A stretch of DNA of 64,000 nucleotides from Verrucomicrobiota bacterium (GTDB lineage Bacteria > Verrucomicrobiota > Verrucomicrobiae > Limisphaerales > UBA11358), in the NCBI GenBank assembly GCA_014860005.1, contig JACZKP010000111.1, forward strand, positions 1-64,000, written 5' to 3'. Of this stretch, positions 35,401 through 45,440 are shown piece by piece; the first letter of the stretch is position 1; each line of letters begins with the position of its first letter. The notes beneath the pieces are model-generated. The model did not search any database. It saw nothing but the letters and a program-made list of their open reading frames with translations, and was not told the origin of the DNA. The translations under genes were made by a program, and so were the position numbers.

Positions 35401-38124
35401 GGTAACACAGTTTCGACCTTAACACGTGTGATTGGCAGAAGAGGTAGCGGAGATGTCTCATTTGTGGTGACAGCCGGAACCGCATACCAAATCGCGATGG
35501 ATATTGCCTTTGGAGGGAGCGGAGCGTTTAACGTGGATCTGAGAGAAGCTCCTGCGGGCCCGCCCGTAATCACTGCGCAGCCGCAGAGTCAGATCGTGGC
35601 GGTCGGGTCGAACGTGACATTCAACGTAGTGGCGTCTAGCCCTTGGCCGATGACCTATCAGTGGCGGACGAATAACACCGCGATTGGAGGTGCGACGAAC
35701 GGGACGCTCACTTTGCTAAATGTTCAGAACAGAGATGCTGTCAGTTACGACGCGGTGGTGAGCAACGCGTATGGGACCGTGATCAGTTCAAATGCAACTT
35801 TGACCGTGGTGACGGTGCCAAATGACGCATTCACCAACCGTTTGGTCATCACCGGAATGACCAATACGCTCTTCGGCACTAACGCAGTCGCCACGAAAGA
35901 AGCTAGTGAACCTTTGCATGCTGGGATTACTGGAGGAAAATCAGTTTGGTGGACTTGGACCGCACCAACGAATGGAACCGTGATCGTGGACACTATCGGC
36001 AGTTCGTTTAACACGTTGCTGGCGGTTTACACTGGCACTTCCGTTTCGGCTCTTTCAACTGTGGCGAGTGACGACAATAGTGGCGGCAACTTTGCGAGCA
36101 AACTCACTTTCAGTGCGTCAGCCGGAACAACCTACCAAGTCGCCGTAGACGGGTATTTTGGAGCCAGTGGAAACATTGTGCTCCACGTCCAACAAATCCC
36201 ACCGCCGGCGAACGACCTGTTCGCCAACAGAGTCACCATCTTGGGGATGACGAATACGGTTAACGGCTCCAATTCTGGAGCCACCAAAGAAGCGAGCGAA
36301 CCAAACCACGCTGGCAACGCTGGTGGCAAATCAGTTTGGTGGACTTGGACCGCACCAACGAACGGAACCGTGATCGTAGATACTATTGGCAGTTCGTTTA
36401 ACACCTTGCTGGCGGTTTACACCGGCGGTTCGGTAGCGAGTCTTTCCCCTGTGGCGAGTGACGACCAAAGCGGGGGCAATAATACGAGCAAGCTTACGTT
36501 CAATCCGACCACAGGAACAACCTACCAAATCGCCGTGGACGGGTCTTCGGGAGCCAGCGGCGCCGTTATTTTGAATCTCAAAGAAATCCCTAACAGTGCG
36601 CCAGCAATTACCACGCAGCCGCAGAGTCGGGCAGTGCCGGCAGGCTCCAATGTAACATTCAGTGTAACAGCGACAGGAACCCTTCCTTTGAAGTACCAAT
36701 GGCGGAGAGATGAGGTGAACATTGGGAGCGCCACCAACACTAGCTACATCATAGTCGGCGCGCAAACTAATCATGCTGGCGCATACAGCGTAATGGTTTC
36801 GAATTCCTACGGCAGTGTGACGAGTGCTGTCGCGGTATTAACGGTCACACCGAGGCTGCTCGATACGTTCAACCCGGCAGCCAATAGCATTGTAAATTCG
36901 ATGGCGATACAGGCAGACGGGAAGATTCTGTTGGGCGGCGCGTTCACGACGATTGGTGGCCAGCCGCGCAACCGGATTGCCCGGTTTAATGCAGACGGAA
37001 GTCTGGACAATGCGTTCAATCCGGGAGCGGACAACTTTGTCTGGTCGCTCGCGTTTCAATCAGACGGAAAGATTTTGGTCGGAGGCTGGTTCACGATGCT
37101 GGGCGGCCAGCCGCGCAATCATCTTGGCCGGCTTAATGCGGATGGAAGCCTTGACGTCACGTTCAATGCGGGAGCCAACACCAATGTTAACTCGCTGGCC
37201 TTACAGCCCGACGGAAAGATTCTGGTGGGGGGCATCTTCACGACCCTGGGTGGTCAGCCGCGCAACTACCTTGGCAGACTTAATGCGGATGGAAGCCTGG
37301 ACACTTCGTTCAATCCGGGAGCCAACGCCACTGTTAACTCGCTAACTTTACAGCCAGACGGGAAGATTCTGGTGGGGGGCAACTTCACGACGCTAGGCGA
37401 CCAGCCGCGCAACTACCTTGGCCGGCTCGTTGCGGATGGAAGTCTGGACACCGCGTTCAATCCGGAAGTTAATAGTGGCATCAACTGTCTAGCGATCCAG
37501 GCTGACGGGAAGATTCTGGTGGCGGGACTCTTTTCAGCACTTGGCGGCCAGACGCCAAACTACCTTGGCCGGATTAATGCCGACGGGAGTCTGGACATTT
37601 CGTTCAATCCGGGAGCCGGTAAGCCCTTCTCAGTCGCGGTGCAGGCGGATGGGAAAATTTTGGTGGGGGGGTTCACGGGCAATTACCTCACCCGATTTAG
37701 TGCGGATGGAAGTCTGGACCCCACGTTCAACCCGGGAGCCAGCAGCATAGTTTTCTCGCTCGCCATGCAGGCAGACGCAAAGATTCTGGTGGGGGGCAAC
37801 TTCACAACGCTGGATGGCCAGCCTCGCAACTACTTTGGCCGGCTAAACAACACCGCGCCCGCATCGCAAAGTCTCACCTTGGATGGCTCGACGCTCACCT
37901 GGCTGCGAGGCGGCACAAGCCCAGAGGTCTGGCGCACCACGTTCGAGGTTTCCACCAACGGCGCGAATTGGGCCAGCCTCGGAGTCGGCTCACGCGTTGC
38001 TGGTGGCTGGCAGTTGACGGGAGTTGCGGCCCCGCCCAATGCCAGCATCCGGGCGCGGGGCTATGCTTCGGGAGGATATTTGAACGGATCCAGTTGGTTT
38101 GTGGAAACGATCATTCAACCGTAA
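32491..38124 (+). CDS. Giant secreted surface protein with Ig-like, P-domain and delta-60 repeats (1,877 residues)
   Basis: The signal peptide lies in the first 30 residues (LTMILAVLVLTVC, ends near MAQ). Ig-like domains of the QPQNQ...YQWLRNG...SVVVTN type lie at about 255-337, 338-422, 806-890, 1025-1109 and 1370-1454. A subtilisin-type P-domain (NVSGMVNDVTEVVVHLKDL, GGGLDLLLVAPSG) covers about 558-728. Three PPC-like units with KSVWWTW lie at about 894-1023, 1110-1236 and 1239-1368; the last two are nearly identical in DNA (about 35930-36010 and 36320-36410). About eight delta-60 repeats (LQPDGKILVGG...RLNADGSLD) run from 1457 to 1787. No catalytic domain or clear sorting signal was found at the C-terminus (ETIIQP). 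A cell-surface or adhesion role is inferred. Confidence 0.9.
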   Translation: MRAQKPWSFSLTMILAVLVLTVCGKGIAMAQSPWTEAWNSATAGTYSFDIDGEALVPGDRGVWHIQDVVGAPSGNQVAIESVGGDQRLKLTCVNGGGLQASLMPLNIALTSGTRLAISESGSLINPYWNGAFPTVFPPPGDNVHLMLQDNRGNMLVYLFQRAANYPAHNTTLNYLDENGQPVTLGYREVFVDSPNVSGGSYLLNLYNDFSAVTGFVPAGASISFIEFMASGTPSGTGVATMDDLQIGTALIASSPSVTVQPQNQTVRYGERALFEALVSGTSPFTYQWLRNGSNVVGGTQMMLTISNATLAAQGDYSVVVTNQVGTVTSLVATLTVDARPYILTQPVGRTVESGDAVNLSVSAGGAPTLTYQWQRDGSVLPGQTGSTLNIPSASTTNTGTYSVVVSNSFGFTQSLAAVLTVLPPLTLGDAVDAPILVWTNGGTLTWKPQRVTTFDGVDALEVGPGPGTAWIETVVSGPGILSFRWRTSKDPLRAYVSLFVNDILQTTIAGITNWQEVRLALGAEPCRVRWLYTGGSYISPSNEAWLDQVTVLPRATSTAFANTNAIQFPYQTFAGSGNPYPSVINVSGMVNDVTEVVVHLKDLSMDTDGGGLDLLLVAPSGETSIVMSDAARLFAVSHATLQIDDLWLTTIPRDSSFSNGVFLPTDYPRPNDAFPQDSFPSAPAGPWPHSLASLRGANPNGEWQLFARYGSPFGGSGQLAGGWSLELLTRRDAIRLENARLWGSEAQFVLIGPPNAGFVIQVTSNMVDWVPLLTNSIPANGWYAFFDDSASDRLSRFYRTVAFAPIPPDITSQPQSQSVNGGDDVSFSVTATSFWPLNYQWKKNNSPIVGATNATLILTSVQGSHTGNYNVAVGNGFFTVDSSSANLSVVLSSNDMFTNRFVLTGLTNAWAGSNFGATIEPGEPNHAGPNPFGLYGGKSVWWTWMPPVDGLVTLGVSSNPNEDTFLAVYTGNTVSTLTRVIGRRGSGDVSFVVTAGTAYQIAMDIAFGGSGAFNVDLREAPAGPPVITAQPQSQIVAVGSNVTFNVVASSPWPMTYQWRTNNTAIGGATNGTLTLLNVQNRDAVSYDAVVSNAYGTVISSNATLTVVTVPNDAFTNRLVITGMTNTLFGTNAVATKEASEPLHAGITGGKSVWWTWTAPTNGTVIVDTIGSSFNTLLAVYTGTSVSALSTVASDDNSGGNFASKLTFSASAGTTYQVAVDGYFGASGNIVLHVQQIPPPANDLFANRVTILGMTNTVNGSNSGATKEASEPNHAGNAGGKSVWWTWTAPTNGTVIVDTIGSSFNTLLAVYTGGSVASLSPVASDDQSGGNNTSKLTFNPTTGTTYQIAVDGSSGASGAVILNLKEIPNSAPAITTQPQSRAVPAGSNVTFSVTATGTLPLKYQWRRDEVNIGSATNTSYIIVGAQTNHAGAYSVMVSNSYGSVTSAVAVLTVTPRLLDTFNPAANSIVNSMAIQADGKILLGGAFTTIGGQPRNRIARFNADGSLDNAFNPGADNFVWSLAFQSDGKILVGGWFTMLGGQPRNHLGRLNADGSLDVTFNAGANTNVNSLALQPDGKILVGGIFTTLGGQPRNYLGRLNADGSLDTSFNPGANATVNSLTLQPDGKILVGGNFTTLGDQPRNYLGRLVADGSLDTAFNPEVNSGINCLAIQADGKILVAGLFSALGGQTPNYLGRINADGSLDISFNPGAGKPFSVAVQADGKILVGGFTGNYLTRFSADGSLDPTFNPGASSIVFSLAMQADAKILVGGNFTTLDGQPRNYFGRLNNTAPASQSLTLDGSTLTWLRGGTSPEVWRTTFEVSTNGANWASLGVGSRVAGGWQLTGVAAPPNASIRARGYASGGYLNGSSWFVETIIQP

Positions 38125-38167
38125 TACCACTCGTCAGGAAGGGTGTTCCTTCGAGTCCGTGAAAAAG

Positions 38168-38200
38168 GAAAGCGAACGGTTTCCCGTTCGCCTTTCGTGT
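38168..38200. terminator. Hairpin between the giant gene and ahcY, right copy
   Basis: The stem GCGAACGG / CCGTTCGC (38172-38179 and 38184-38191) with a TTTC loop sits between the two convergent genes. On the minus strand it is followed by CTTTCCTTTTTC, a good T-rich tail for terminating ahcY. It is nearly the same as the hairpin at 31685-31710. Confidence 0.75.
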
Positions 38201-38218
38201 TTTCACATTTGATTTCGC

Positions 38219-39703
38219 TCAATACCGATAGTGCTCCGGCTTGTATGGTCCTTCCGGCGGCACGCCGAGGTAATCGGCTTGTTTCTTCGAGAGCTTGGTC
38301 AGCTTCACGCCGATGCGGTCGAGGTGCAGCCGGGCGACTTCTTCGTCCAGTTTTTTGGGCAGACGATAGACGCCGATCTGGTTGCTGGCGCGGTTGGTCC
38401 AGAGGTCCAGTTGTGCGAGCACTTGGTTGGTGAAGCTGTTGCTCATCACAAAGCTCGGATGGCCGGTGGCGCAACCGAGGTTCACCAGGCGGCCTTCGGC
38501 CAGCAGGTAAATCGTGCGGCCGTTCGGCAGCACGTATTTGTCATACTGCGGCTTCACGTTGATTTTCTTCACGCCTTTCAGCGTGTTGAGCTTCTCGACC
38601 TGAATCTCGTTGTCGAAGTGGCCGATGTTACAAACGATGGCCTGGTCCTTCATCTTGAGGATGTGGTCAATCGTGATGACGTCCAGATTGCCAGTCGTCG
38701 TCACATAGATGTCACCGATGCCAAGGGTGTCTTCCATCGTCGTGACTTCGAAACCTTCCATCGCGGCTTGCAGCGCGTTGATGGGGTCAATCTCGGTGAC
38801 AATGACACGCGCGCCGAATCCGCGGAGCGAATGCGCGCTGCCTTTGCCAACGTCGCCGTAGCCCGCGACGACCGCAACTTTGCCGGCGATCATCACATCG
38901 GTGGCGCGCTTGATGCCGTCCGCCAGCGATTCGCGGCAGCCGTAGAGGTTGTCGAACTTGGACTTGGTGACGGAGTCGTTGACGTTGATGGCGGGCACGA
39001 GGAGTTTGCCTTGTTCAAGCATCTGGTAGAGGCGATGCACGCCGGTGGTGGTTTCTTCGGAAACACCTTTCCACTCACTCACGACTTCGTGCCAGAAACC
39101 AGGGCGTTCCTTCGCCACGCGCTTCAACAGCGCCTTGATGACGGCGATTTCGTGGTTGTCGCTGGGCGTGTTGACCCAAGTGTCGCCGTTTTCGAGTTCG
39201 TAGCCTTTGTGGATGAGCAGCGTCGCGTCGCCGCCGTCGTCCACGATGAGCTGCGGACCTTTGTTGCCCGGGTGCGTGAGCGCGGCGAGGGTGAAGTCCC
39301 AGTATTCTTCAAGCGTTTCGCCTTTGTGCGCGAACACCGGGATGCCGGCCTTCGCGACGGCCGCGGCGGCCTGATCTTGCGTGGAGAAGATATTGCAACT
39401 CGCCCAGCGCACGGACGCGCCGAGTTCGACGAGCGTCTCAATGAGGATCGCCGTCTCGATGGTCATGTGCAGCGAGCCGGTGATGCGCACGCCTCTCAGC
39501 GGTTTTTTCGCGCCGTACTTTTTGCGGATGGACATGAGGCCGGGCATTTCGTGCTCGGAGACTTCGATGGATTTGCGTCCCCACTCGGCGAGTGAGAGGT
39601 CACGGACGGCGAAGTCTTGTTTGGATTTGCCGTTGTGATTGGACTTGCCGTTGCGCGCCTTGACGAGCGTACGGCGGGAGGGAGGAAGTTTGATGGTAGC
39701 CAT
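38219..39703 (-). CDS. ahcY: Adenosylhomocysteinase (S-adenosylhomocysteine hydrolase)
   Basis: A 494-residue protein with the complete family layout. Substrate-binding parts are [52 protein letters not shown] and the catalytic [21 protein letters not shown]. The NAD-binding [22 protein letters not shown] and the C-terminal KPEHYRY end, whose Lys and Tyr contact NAD, are present. The first 40 residues are a Lys/Asn-rich extension. It splits SAH to adenosine and homocysteine, clearing the product of SAM-dependent methylation. It is transcribed 28 bases after metK, so both form a SAM-cycle operon; a divergent ArsR-type regulator precedes metK. Confidence 0.97.
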   Translation of the reverse strand: MATIKLPPSRRTLVKARNGKSNHNGKSKQDFAVRDLSLAEWGRKSIEVSEHEMPGLMSIRKKYGAKKPLRGVRITGSLHMTIETAILIETLVELGASVRWASCNIFSTQDQAAAAVAKAGIPVFAHKGETLEEYWDFTLAALTHPGNKGPQLIVDDGGDATLLIHKGYELENGDTWVNTPSDNHEIAVIKALLKRVAKERPGFWHEVVSEWKGVSEETTTGVHRLYQMLEQGKLLVPAINVNDSVTKSKFDNLYGCRESLADGIKRATDVMIAGKVAVVAGYGDVGKGSAHSLRGFGARVIVTEIDPINALQAAMEGFEVTTMEDTLGIGDIYVTTTGNLDVITIDHILKMKDQAIVCNIGHFDNEIQVEKLNTLKGVKKINVKPQYDKYVLPNGRTIYLLAEGRLVNLGCATGHPSFVMSNSFTNQVLAQLDLWTNRASNQIGVYRLPKKLDEEVARLHLDRIGVKLTKLSKKQADYLGVPPEGPYKPEHYRY

Positions 39704-39731
39704 GATGATGATTCGTTAAATGATTGAATGG

Positions 39732-40943
<1,212 letters not shown>

Positions 40944-40978
40944 TTCTTGGTGCTCAATGTTTTGGTGTGGCCAATGAC

Positions 40979-41005
40979 ATATTGACGTATCAAGATGGGA
41001 TGATA
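40979..41005. promoter_or_regulatory. Candidate operator between metK and the ArsR-methyltransferase gene
   Basis: Two overlapping inverted repeats lie in the divergent intergenic region: ATaTTGA-N4-TCAAgAT (40979-40996) and TATCA-N8-TGATA (40988-41005). ArsR-family repressors bind such 12-18 bp palindromes. SahR-type ArsR regulators of SAM-cycle genes are known in Proteobacteria. Assignment of the operator is inferred from position and symmetry. Confidence 0.5.
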
Positions 41006-41056
41006 TAACTCATTTGCCGTGCGTCAAACGGAATTTTGGAAAAAGTTCAATCAACC

Positions 41057-41992
41057 ATGATCATGTCACCAACCCTGAAATCTCTCCGTGCCCTCTCCGA
41101 TCCGACGCGGCTGCGCATCGTGGCGCTGCTGGAAAAGGATGAGTTGTCCGTGAATGAACTCCAGGAAATCACCCGGTTGGGACAGTCGCGCATTTCCACC
41201 CACCTCGGCCTGCTGGCGGATTGCGACCTGGTGAAGTCGCGCCGTGAGGGCAAGCGGACATTTTACCGGCTGAATATGGACGCGGAGGGCACCGTCGCCG
41301 AATTCATTCACCTAGCGATTCGCGGCGCGAAGGAGCTACCAGAAAACGCCAGTGATCAAATCAATCTGAAACGCATCCTGAATCGTCGGCGCGAACAGGC
41401 GCAAGTGTTCTTCAATCAGATCGCCGGGCGGTTTGACCGCGTGTATGGCCCGGGGCGTTCGTGGCAGGCGTTCGGCCATCTGCTGCTGCGCATCCTGCCG
41501 CCCATTACGGTGGCCGACCTCGGCGCGGGCGAGGGTTTGTTGAGCGAACTGCTGGCCCGGCGCTGCAAGCGCGTCATTGCGGTGGACAACTCGGAGAAGA
41601 TCGTCGAGTTCGGCGCGGCGAAGGCGAAGAAAAACGGGTTGAAGAATCTGGAGTTCCGGCTGGGCGATTTGCAGAACCCGCCCATCGAATCGGCGAGTGT
41701 TGATCTCGTCATACTCAGCCAGGCTTTGCATCACGCCGAAGATCCGGCCGCGGCCCTGGCCAGCGCGGCCCGGCTGCTCAAGGCGCACGGACAGATTTTG
41801 ATTCTCGATTTGTTGAAGCACAACTTCGACAAAGCCCGCGAGCTTTACGGCGACCGCTGGCCGGGGTTTGTGGAAAGCGACCTGCACCGGTGGCTCGAAG
41901 CGGCGGGTTTCAAGCGAATCGAAATCAGCGTGGTGGCGCGCGAAGAACAGCCGCCGCATTTCCAGACCATTCTGGCGGTCGGGGAACGGTAG
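41057..41992 (+). CDS. ArsR-family regulator fused to a SAM-dependent methyltransferase domain (SahR-like)
   Basis: A 311-residue protein from the ATG at 41057; an in-frame TTG at 41036 is an alternative. Residues about 1-90 are an ArsR winged helix (LRALSDPTRLRIVALLEKDELSVNELQEI, LGQSRISTHLGLLADCDLV, REGKRTFYRL). Residues about 120-310 are a class I methyltransferase with motif I VADLGAGEGLLSELLA, AVDNSEKIVEFG, and DLVILSQALHHAEDP. The gene is divergent from metK-ahcY, with inverted repeats between. This architecture and context are those of SahR-like regulators, where the methyltransferase domain is thought to sense SAM or SAH. Whether the domain still methylates anything is unknown. Confidence 0.88.
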   Translation: MIMSPTLKSLRALSDPTRLRIVALLEKDELSVNELQEITRLGQSRISTHLGLLADCDLVKSRREGKRTFYRLNMDAEGTVAEFIHLAIRGAKELPENASDQINLKRILNRRREQAQVFFNQIAGRFDRVYGPGRSWQAFGHLLLRILPPITVADLGAGEGLLSELLARRCKRVIAVDNSEKIVEFGAAKAKKNGLKNLEFRLGDLQNPPIESASVDLVILSQALHHAEDPAAALASAARLLKAHGQILILDLLKHNFDKARELYGDRWPGFVESDLHRWLEAAGFKRIEISVVAREEQPPHFQTILAVGER

Positions 41993-42118
41993 CTCGCGGA
42001 CTGGCCGCTCTCGGTTGCTCCTGTCCGATGGGTACGGCATTGCATAAATTTGGCCGTTAGAAAATCTTGCGGTGCGGAGGTTGATTGCACCCGCACCCGT
42101 TGCGTCGTTGTCGGGGCT

Positions 42119-45010
42119 TCAGGCCGCGACGATGTTTACCATCTTCCTGGGCACGACGATGATTTTCTTGATGACTTTGCCATCAATGAAGTTTTTGACC
42201 TTCTCGGAAGATTTTGCCGCCGCTTCGAGCGCGGCGTTGTCGGCGTCGGCGGCCACCTTGATCACATCACGCATCTTGCCGTTCACGGACACGGGGATTT
42301 CGATCTCGCTCTCGACGAGCAACGCGGGATCGAATGCAGGCCAGGGCGCGTAGGCCAAGGCGGAAGGCGGAAGGCGGAAGGCGGAATGGAGTATGGCCCA
42401 AAGTTCTTCTGCGAGATGCGGCGCGAACGGGGCGAGCAGTTGTAGAAACGTCTTCACCACCGGCAACGGTTTTGTCGGCCAAGTGTTGGCTTCGTTGACA
42501 AAAACCATCATTGCGGAGATGGCAGTGTTGAAGCGCATCCCGTCGAGGTCTTCGGTGACTTTCTTGATGCAGGCGTGCAACGTCTTCAACTGCGCGGGCG
42601 TGGCGGAAATGTCCTTGATGGCGGGATGGAGTTTGATCAACTCCAGCAAGTTGGGGGCTTCGGGGATTTGGGTATTGGAAACGGTTTCGGCCTGCTCGAA
42701 TTCCGTCTCACTCTGTTCGTCCACAAACAAACGCCACACGCGACCGAGGAAACGATACACGCCCTCGACGCCCCGGGTATTCCACGGCTTGGTGTCTTGC
42801 AGCGGCCCCATGAACATTTCGTAGAGGCGGAACGCGTCCGCGCCGAACTCTTTCAGGATATCGTCCGGGTTCACCACGTTGCCGCGGGACTTGGACATCT
42901 TTTGCCCATCTTCGCCGAGAATCAGGCCTTGATTGACGAGTTTGAAAAACGGTTCGGGCGTGGAGACGTAACCGAGGTCGTAAAGCACCTTGTGCCAGAA
43001 GCGCGCATAGAGCAGATGAAGGACGGCGTGCTCGGTACCGCCAACGTACAAATCAACTCCGGGTGTGCTGTAGCCGCCGACGTGAGGAGGCGGATTCGAT
43101 GTGTCTGTTTTGTCCGCCTCGTTACCTCGGCGGCTACCCATCCAGTACTGTTCAGCTTCCTTGCCGACGAACGCCTGCACATACTTCGCATCCAGATACC
43201 GGAGATAATACCAGCACGAGCCGGCCCATTGGGGCATGGTGTTGGTTTCGCGGACCGAGCCGTCAGGGAGATTCAACCAATCCTTGGCGCGGGCGAGCGG
43301 TGGCTGGCCGTCGGGCGTGGGCTTGTAATCTTCAAGCGAGGGCGGGAGAAGCGGCAACGAACTTTCTGGCAACGCTTCGTGATACAAATTTCCGGCGGCG
43401 TCCTTCTTCCAGATGATCGGGAACGGTTCGCCCCAGTAACGCTGCCGGCTGAACAGCCAGTCGCGGAGTTTGTAATTCACAACTCCGAATCCGCGGTCAG
43501 ATGGCGGGCGAGTTGCAAGCCAATCAACAATCTTCCTTTTGGCTTCGACTGTGGGCAGGCCGGTAATCGAAATCTCTGGGCCAGTGGAATTCACCGAAGT
43601 GCCATCGCCAACAAACCCGCGCCAATCGGTCTTGGCATCGGGTGGCTGAACAACCTGAACAATGGGAAGATTGAACTTGGTGGCGAACTCATAATCGCGG
43701 GTGTCATGTGCCGGCACGGCCATGATCGCGCCCGTGCCGTAGCTGGCGAGAACATAGTCAGCAACCCAGACCGGAATCTTCGAGCCGCTGACGGGATTGA
43801 TAGCCAAAGCGCCAGTATCAACGCCTGACTTTTCCTTCGCGAGTTCAGTGCGTTCGAGGTCGGATTTCTTGGCAACCTCGATCCGATAAGCCGACACAAC
43901 AGCGCGCTGACCGGGGGTTGTGATCTGGTCCACGAGCTTGTGCTCCGGCGCGAGCACCAAGTATGTCGCACCAAACAGCGTGTCGGGGCGCGTAGTAAAT
44001 ACGTCTATTGACCAATAATGTTTTGGATCGTGAGGGTCGTCGACTCGGAAGGGCACTTGCGCACCTTCACTACGCCCAATCCAATTTCTTTGCATCTGCT
44101 TAAGTGAATCGCTCCAATCAATCGTGTTGAGGTCTGCTAGCAACCGCTCGGCGTAGGCGGTTATGCGGAGCATCCACTGACGCATCGGTTTGCGTGTAAC
44201 CGGGTGTCCACCGACTTCGCTCTTGCCGTCAACCACCTCTTCATTGGCGAGTACCGTACCAAGGGCCTCGCACCACCAGACCGGGGCTTCGGTAACGTAG
44301 GCAAGACGTTGATCATCCAAGATTTGTCTCCTCCGTCTCTCTCTTTCTCCCGCTGGTTGATTCAGCCAACCTAAGTGCTGACCACGAAAAAACGAGTTTT
44401 CTCCCCATTCAGCACGGCGCTTCGGATTCTCCGAGAGGATGTCCTCAAGCAAAGCAATCGGCTCGGCCTTGTCCGTATTTGGATTTATCCACGAGTTGTA
44501 GAGCTTCAGAAAAATCCACTGTGTCCACTTGAAATAATCCGGGTCGGTCGTGGCCAGTTCGCGCGACCAATCGTAGCTGAAGCCGAGGCTTTTGATCTGG
44601 CGCGTGAAGTTGGTGATGTTTTCCTCAGTCGTCTTGCGCGGATGCTGGCCGGTTTTGACGGCGTATTGTTCGGCGGGCAGGCCGAATGAATCCCAACCCA
44701 TCGGATGCAGGACATTGAAACCACACGCACGACGGTAACGCGCGAGGATGTCCGTGGCGGTGTAACCTTCGGGATGGCCGACGTGCAAACCCGCACCGGA
44801 CGGGTAAGGGAACATGTCGAGAATGTAAAACTTGGGCGGCAACTGCGTTGCGGCCACCTGGCCCGACAGTCCGTGCCGCAGCCCGAAGGGATGTCGTTCT
44901 GGAACGACATCGCCCGGATTGAACGCGCGGAAAGCCTCCTGCTCGTCCCAGGTTTTCTGCCACTTGGGTTCGATCAGGTGAAACGGGTATTGTTTGCGAC
45001 TGCCTGCCAT
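42119..45010 (-). CDS. leuS: Leucyl-tRNA synthetase with several in-frame insertions
   Basis: About 963 residues from the ATG at 45010 ([18 protein letters not shown]), longer than the usual 820-870. The HIGH-type motif ([15 protein letters not shown]), the editing domain around residues 280-450 ([31 protein letters not shown]), [14 protein letters not shown] and the C-terminal [10 protein letters not shown] are intact, so it should be active. Extra segments occur at about residues 33-55 (with a hairpin, 44890-44911), about 190-230, about 625-645 (a whole 68-bp repeat, 43070-43137), and about 875-885 (four GGCGGAA heptamers). All stay in frame and lie between conserved blocks, which suggests surface loops. 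It charges tRNA-Leu. Convergent with the ArsR-methyltransferase gene. Confidence 0.93.
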   Translation of the reverse strand: MAGSRKQYPFHLIEPKWQKTWDEQEAFRAFNPGDVVPERHPFGLRHGLSGQVAATQLPPKFYILDMFPYPSGAGLHVGHPEGYTATDILARYRRACGFNVLHPMGWDSFGLPAEQYAVKTGQHPRKTTEENITNFTRQIKSLGFSYDWSRELATTDPDYFKWTQWIFLKLYNSWINPNTDKAEPIALLEDILSENPKRRAEWGENSFFRGQHLGWLNQPAGERERRRRQILDDQRLAYVTEAPVWWCEALGTVLANEEVVDGKSEVGGHPVTRKPMRQWMLRITAYAERLLADLNTIDWSDSLKQMQRNWIGRSEGAQVPFRVDDPHDPKHYWSIDVFTTRPDTLFGATYLVLAPEHKLVDQITTPGQRAVVSAYRIEVAKKSDLERTELAKEKSGVDTGALAINPVSGSKIPVWVADYVLASYGTGAIMAVPAHDTRDYEFATKFNLPIVQVVQPPDAKTDWRGFVGDGTSVNSTGPEISITGLPTVEAKRKIVDWLATRPPSDRGFGVVNYKLRDWLFSRQRYWGEPFPIIWKKDAAGNLYHEALPESSLPLLPPSLEDYKPTPDGQPPLARAKDWLNLPDGSVRETNTMPQWAGSCWYYLRYLDAKYVQAFVGKEAEQYWMGSRRGNEADKTDTSNPPPHVGGYSTPGVDLYVGGTEHAVLHLLYARFWHKVLYDLGYVSTPEPFFKLVNQGLILGEDGQKMSKSRGNVVNPDDILKEFGADAFRLYEMFMGPLQDTKPWNTRGVEGVYRFLGRVWRLFVDEQSETEFEQAETVSNTQIPEAPNLLELIKLHPAIKDISATPAQLKTLHACIKKVTEDLDGMRFNTAISAMMVFVNEANTWPTKPLPVVKTFLQLLAPFAPHLAEELWAILHSAFRLPPSALAYAPWPAFDPALLVESEIEIPVSVNGKMRDVIKVAADADNAALEAAAKSSEKVKNFIDGKVIKKIIVVPRKMVNIVAA
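42359..42386. repeat. 7-bp microsatellite in leuS (GGCGGAA x 4)
   Basis: Four perfect tandem copies of GGCGGAA inside the leuS reading frame, encoding [11 protein letters not shown] on the minus strand. Gain or loss of one unit would shift the frame and remove about the last 80-90 residues. A related heptamer (TGCGGAA/G) lies in the RdgB/HAM1-type gene at 52673-52708. Confidence 0.85.
43070..43137. repeat. 68-bp palindromic dispersed repeat, family 1, copy B (inside leuS)
   Basis: The arms (from GTAGCCGCCGACGTGAGG at the left and its near-complement ending CGGCGGCTAC at the right) pair at 22 of 25 positions. The element is translated in frame as part of leuS. Other copies are at 12705-12772 and 48900-48969. 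Confidence 0.88.
44890..44911. repeat. Perfect 10-bp-arm hairpin in leuS
   Basis: GATGTCGTTC-TG-GAACGACATC is perfectly palindromic and lies inside an apparent insertion near the leuS N-terminus (translated around VVPERHPFG). It precedes a further unmatched segment up to about 44839. It looks like another inserted repeat remnant rather than a regulatory site. Confidence 0.6.
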
Positions 45011-45440
45011 AGAGCGCGGGATGATGCGGAAAGCGGTGGCGACGGGCAATGGCGGAGTTTGCGAGTTTGGACAGGAGCAAGCCCTAGATCACAACCTCCC
45101 GCGTAACTGCCATCGAGTGTATCCTGGCGGTTCTATATCAAAACTAAACACGATGGAGCAGCGCTTCGTGATTTGCCCAAACCCCGGCGGTGGGAGGTTG
45201 GATGCACGCCAGCGTACGAGGCAAAATGCGGCCATTCCGGTGGCCGCAGCACACGCGACATTCCTTCATATTGGTGAGACAGCCGTAAGAGCCAGATAAA
45301 AATCCCGTGTTTTGCATGAAACTGTCAAAAAAGTTCTGGAACAAATTCGGAATCGCGCCATCTTAGCCACGAACCCGTGTGAACCCGCGCTCGTAATTGG
45401 TGTTACACGAAAACCCAGAAACGCTGTGAACAAGTATGTT
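45011..45440. other. 430-base gap between divergent leuS and the CHRD protein gene
   Basis: No gene is supported; frames here are short and composition is mixed. The region should contain the promoters of both genes, but no clear -35/-10 pair was identified. The stretch 45312-45440 is open in frame with the CHRD gene but has no signal-peptide or domain character. Confidence 0.4.

Noticed and set aside
36850..37860. CRISPR array or tandem non-coding repeats
   Set aside because: The periodic sequence is the in-frame delta-60 repeat of the giant protein, not spaced direct repeats.
38231..39595. 454-codon plus-strand open frame opposite ahcY
   Set aside because: The complementary strand is a clear adenosylhomocysteinase; the plus frame is rich in Val/Phe/His/Asp without motifs, typical of antisense shadows.
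40944..41056. SAM or SAH riboswitch before metK
   Set aside because: Only 113 bases separate the two divergent start codons; no SAM-I/II/IV or SAH core could be drawn, and the symmetric repeats fit a protein operator better.
45312..45440. N-terminal extension of the CHRD/PEP-CTERM protein
   Set aside because: The extension hides the signal peptide; the ATG at 45441 gives a normal one.
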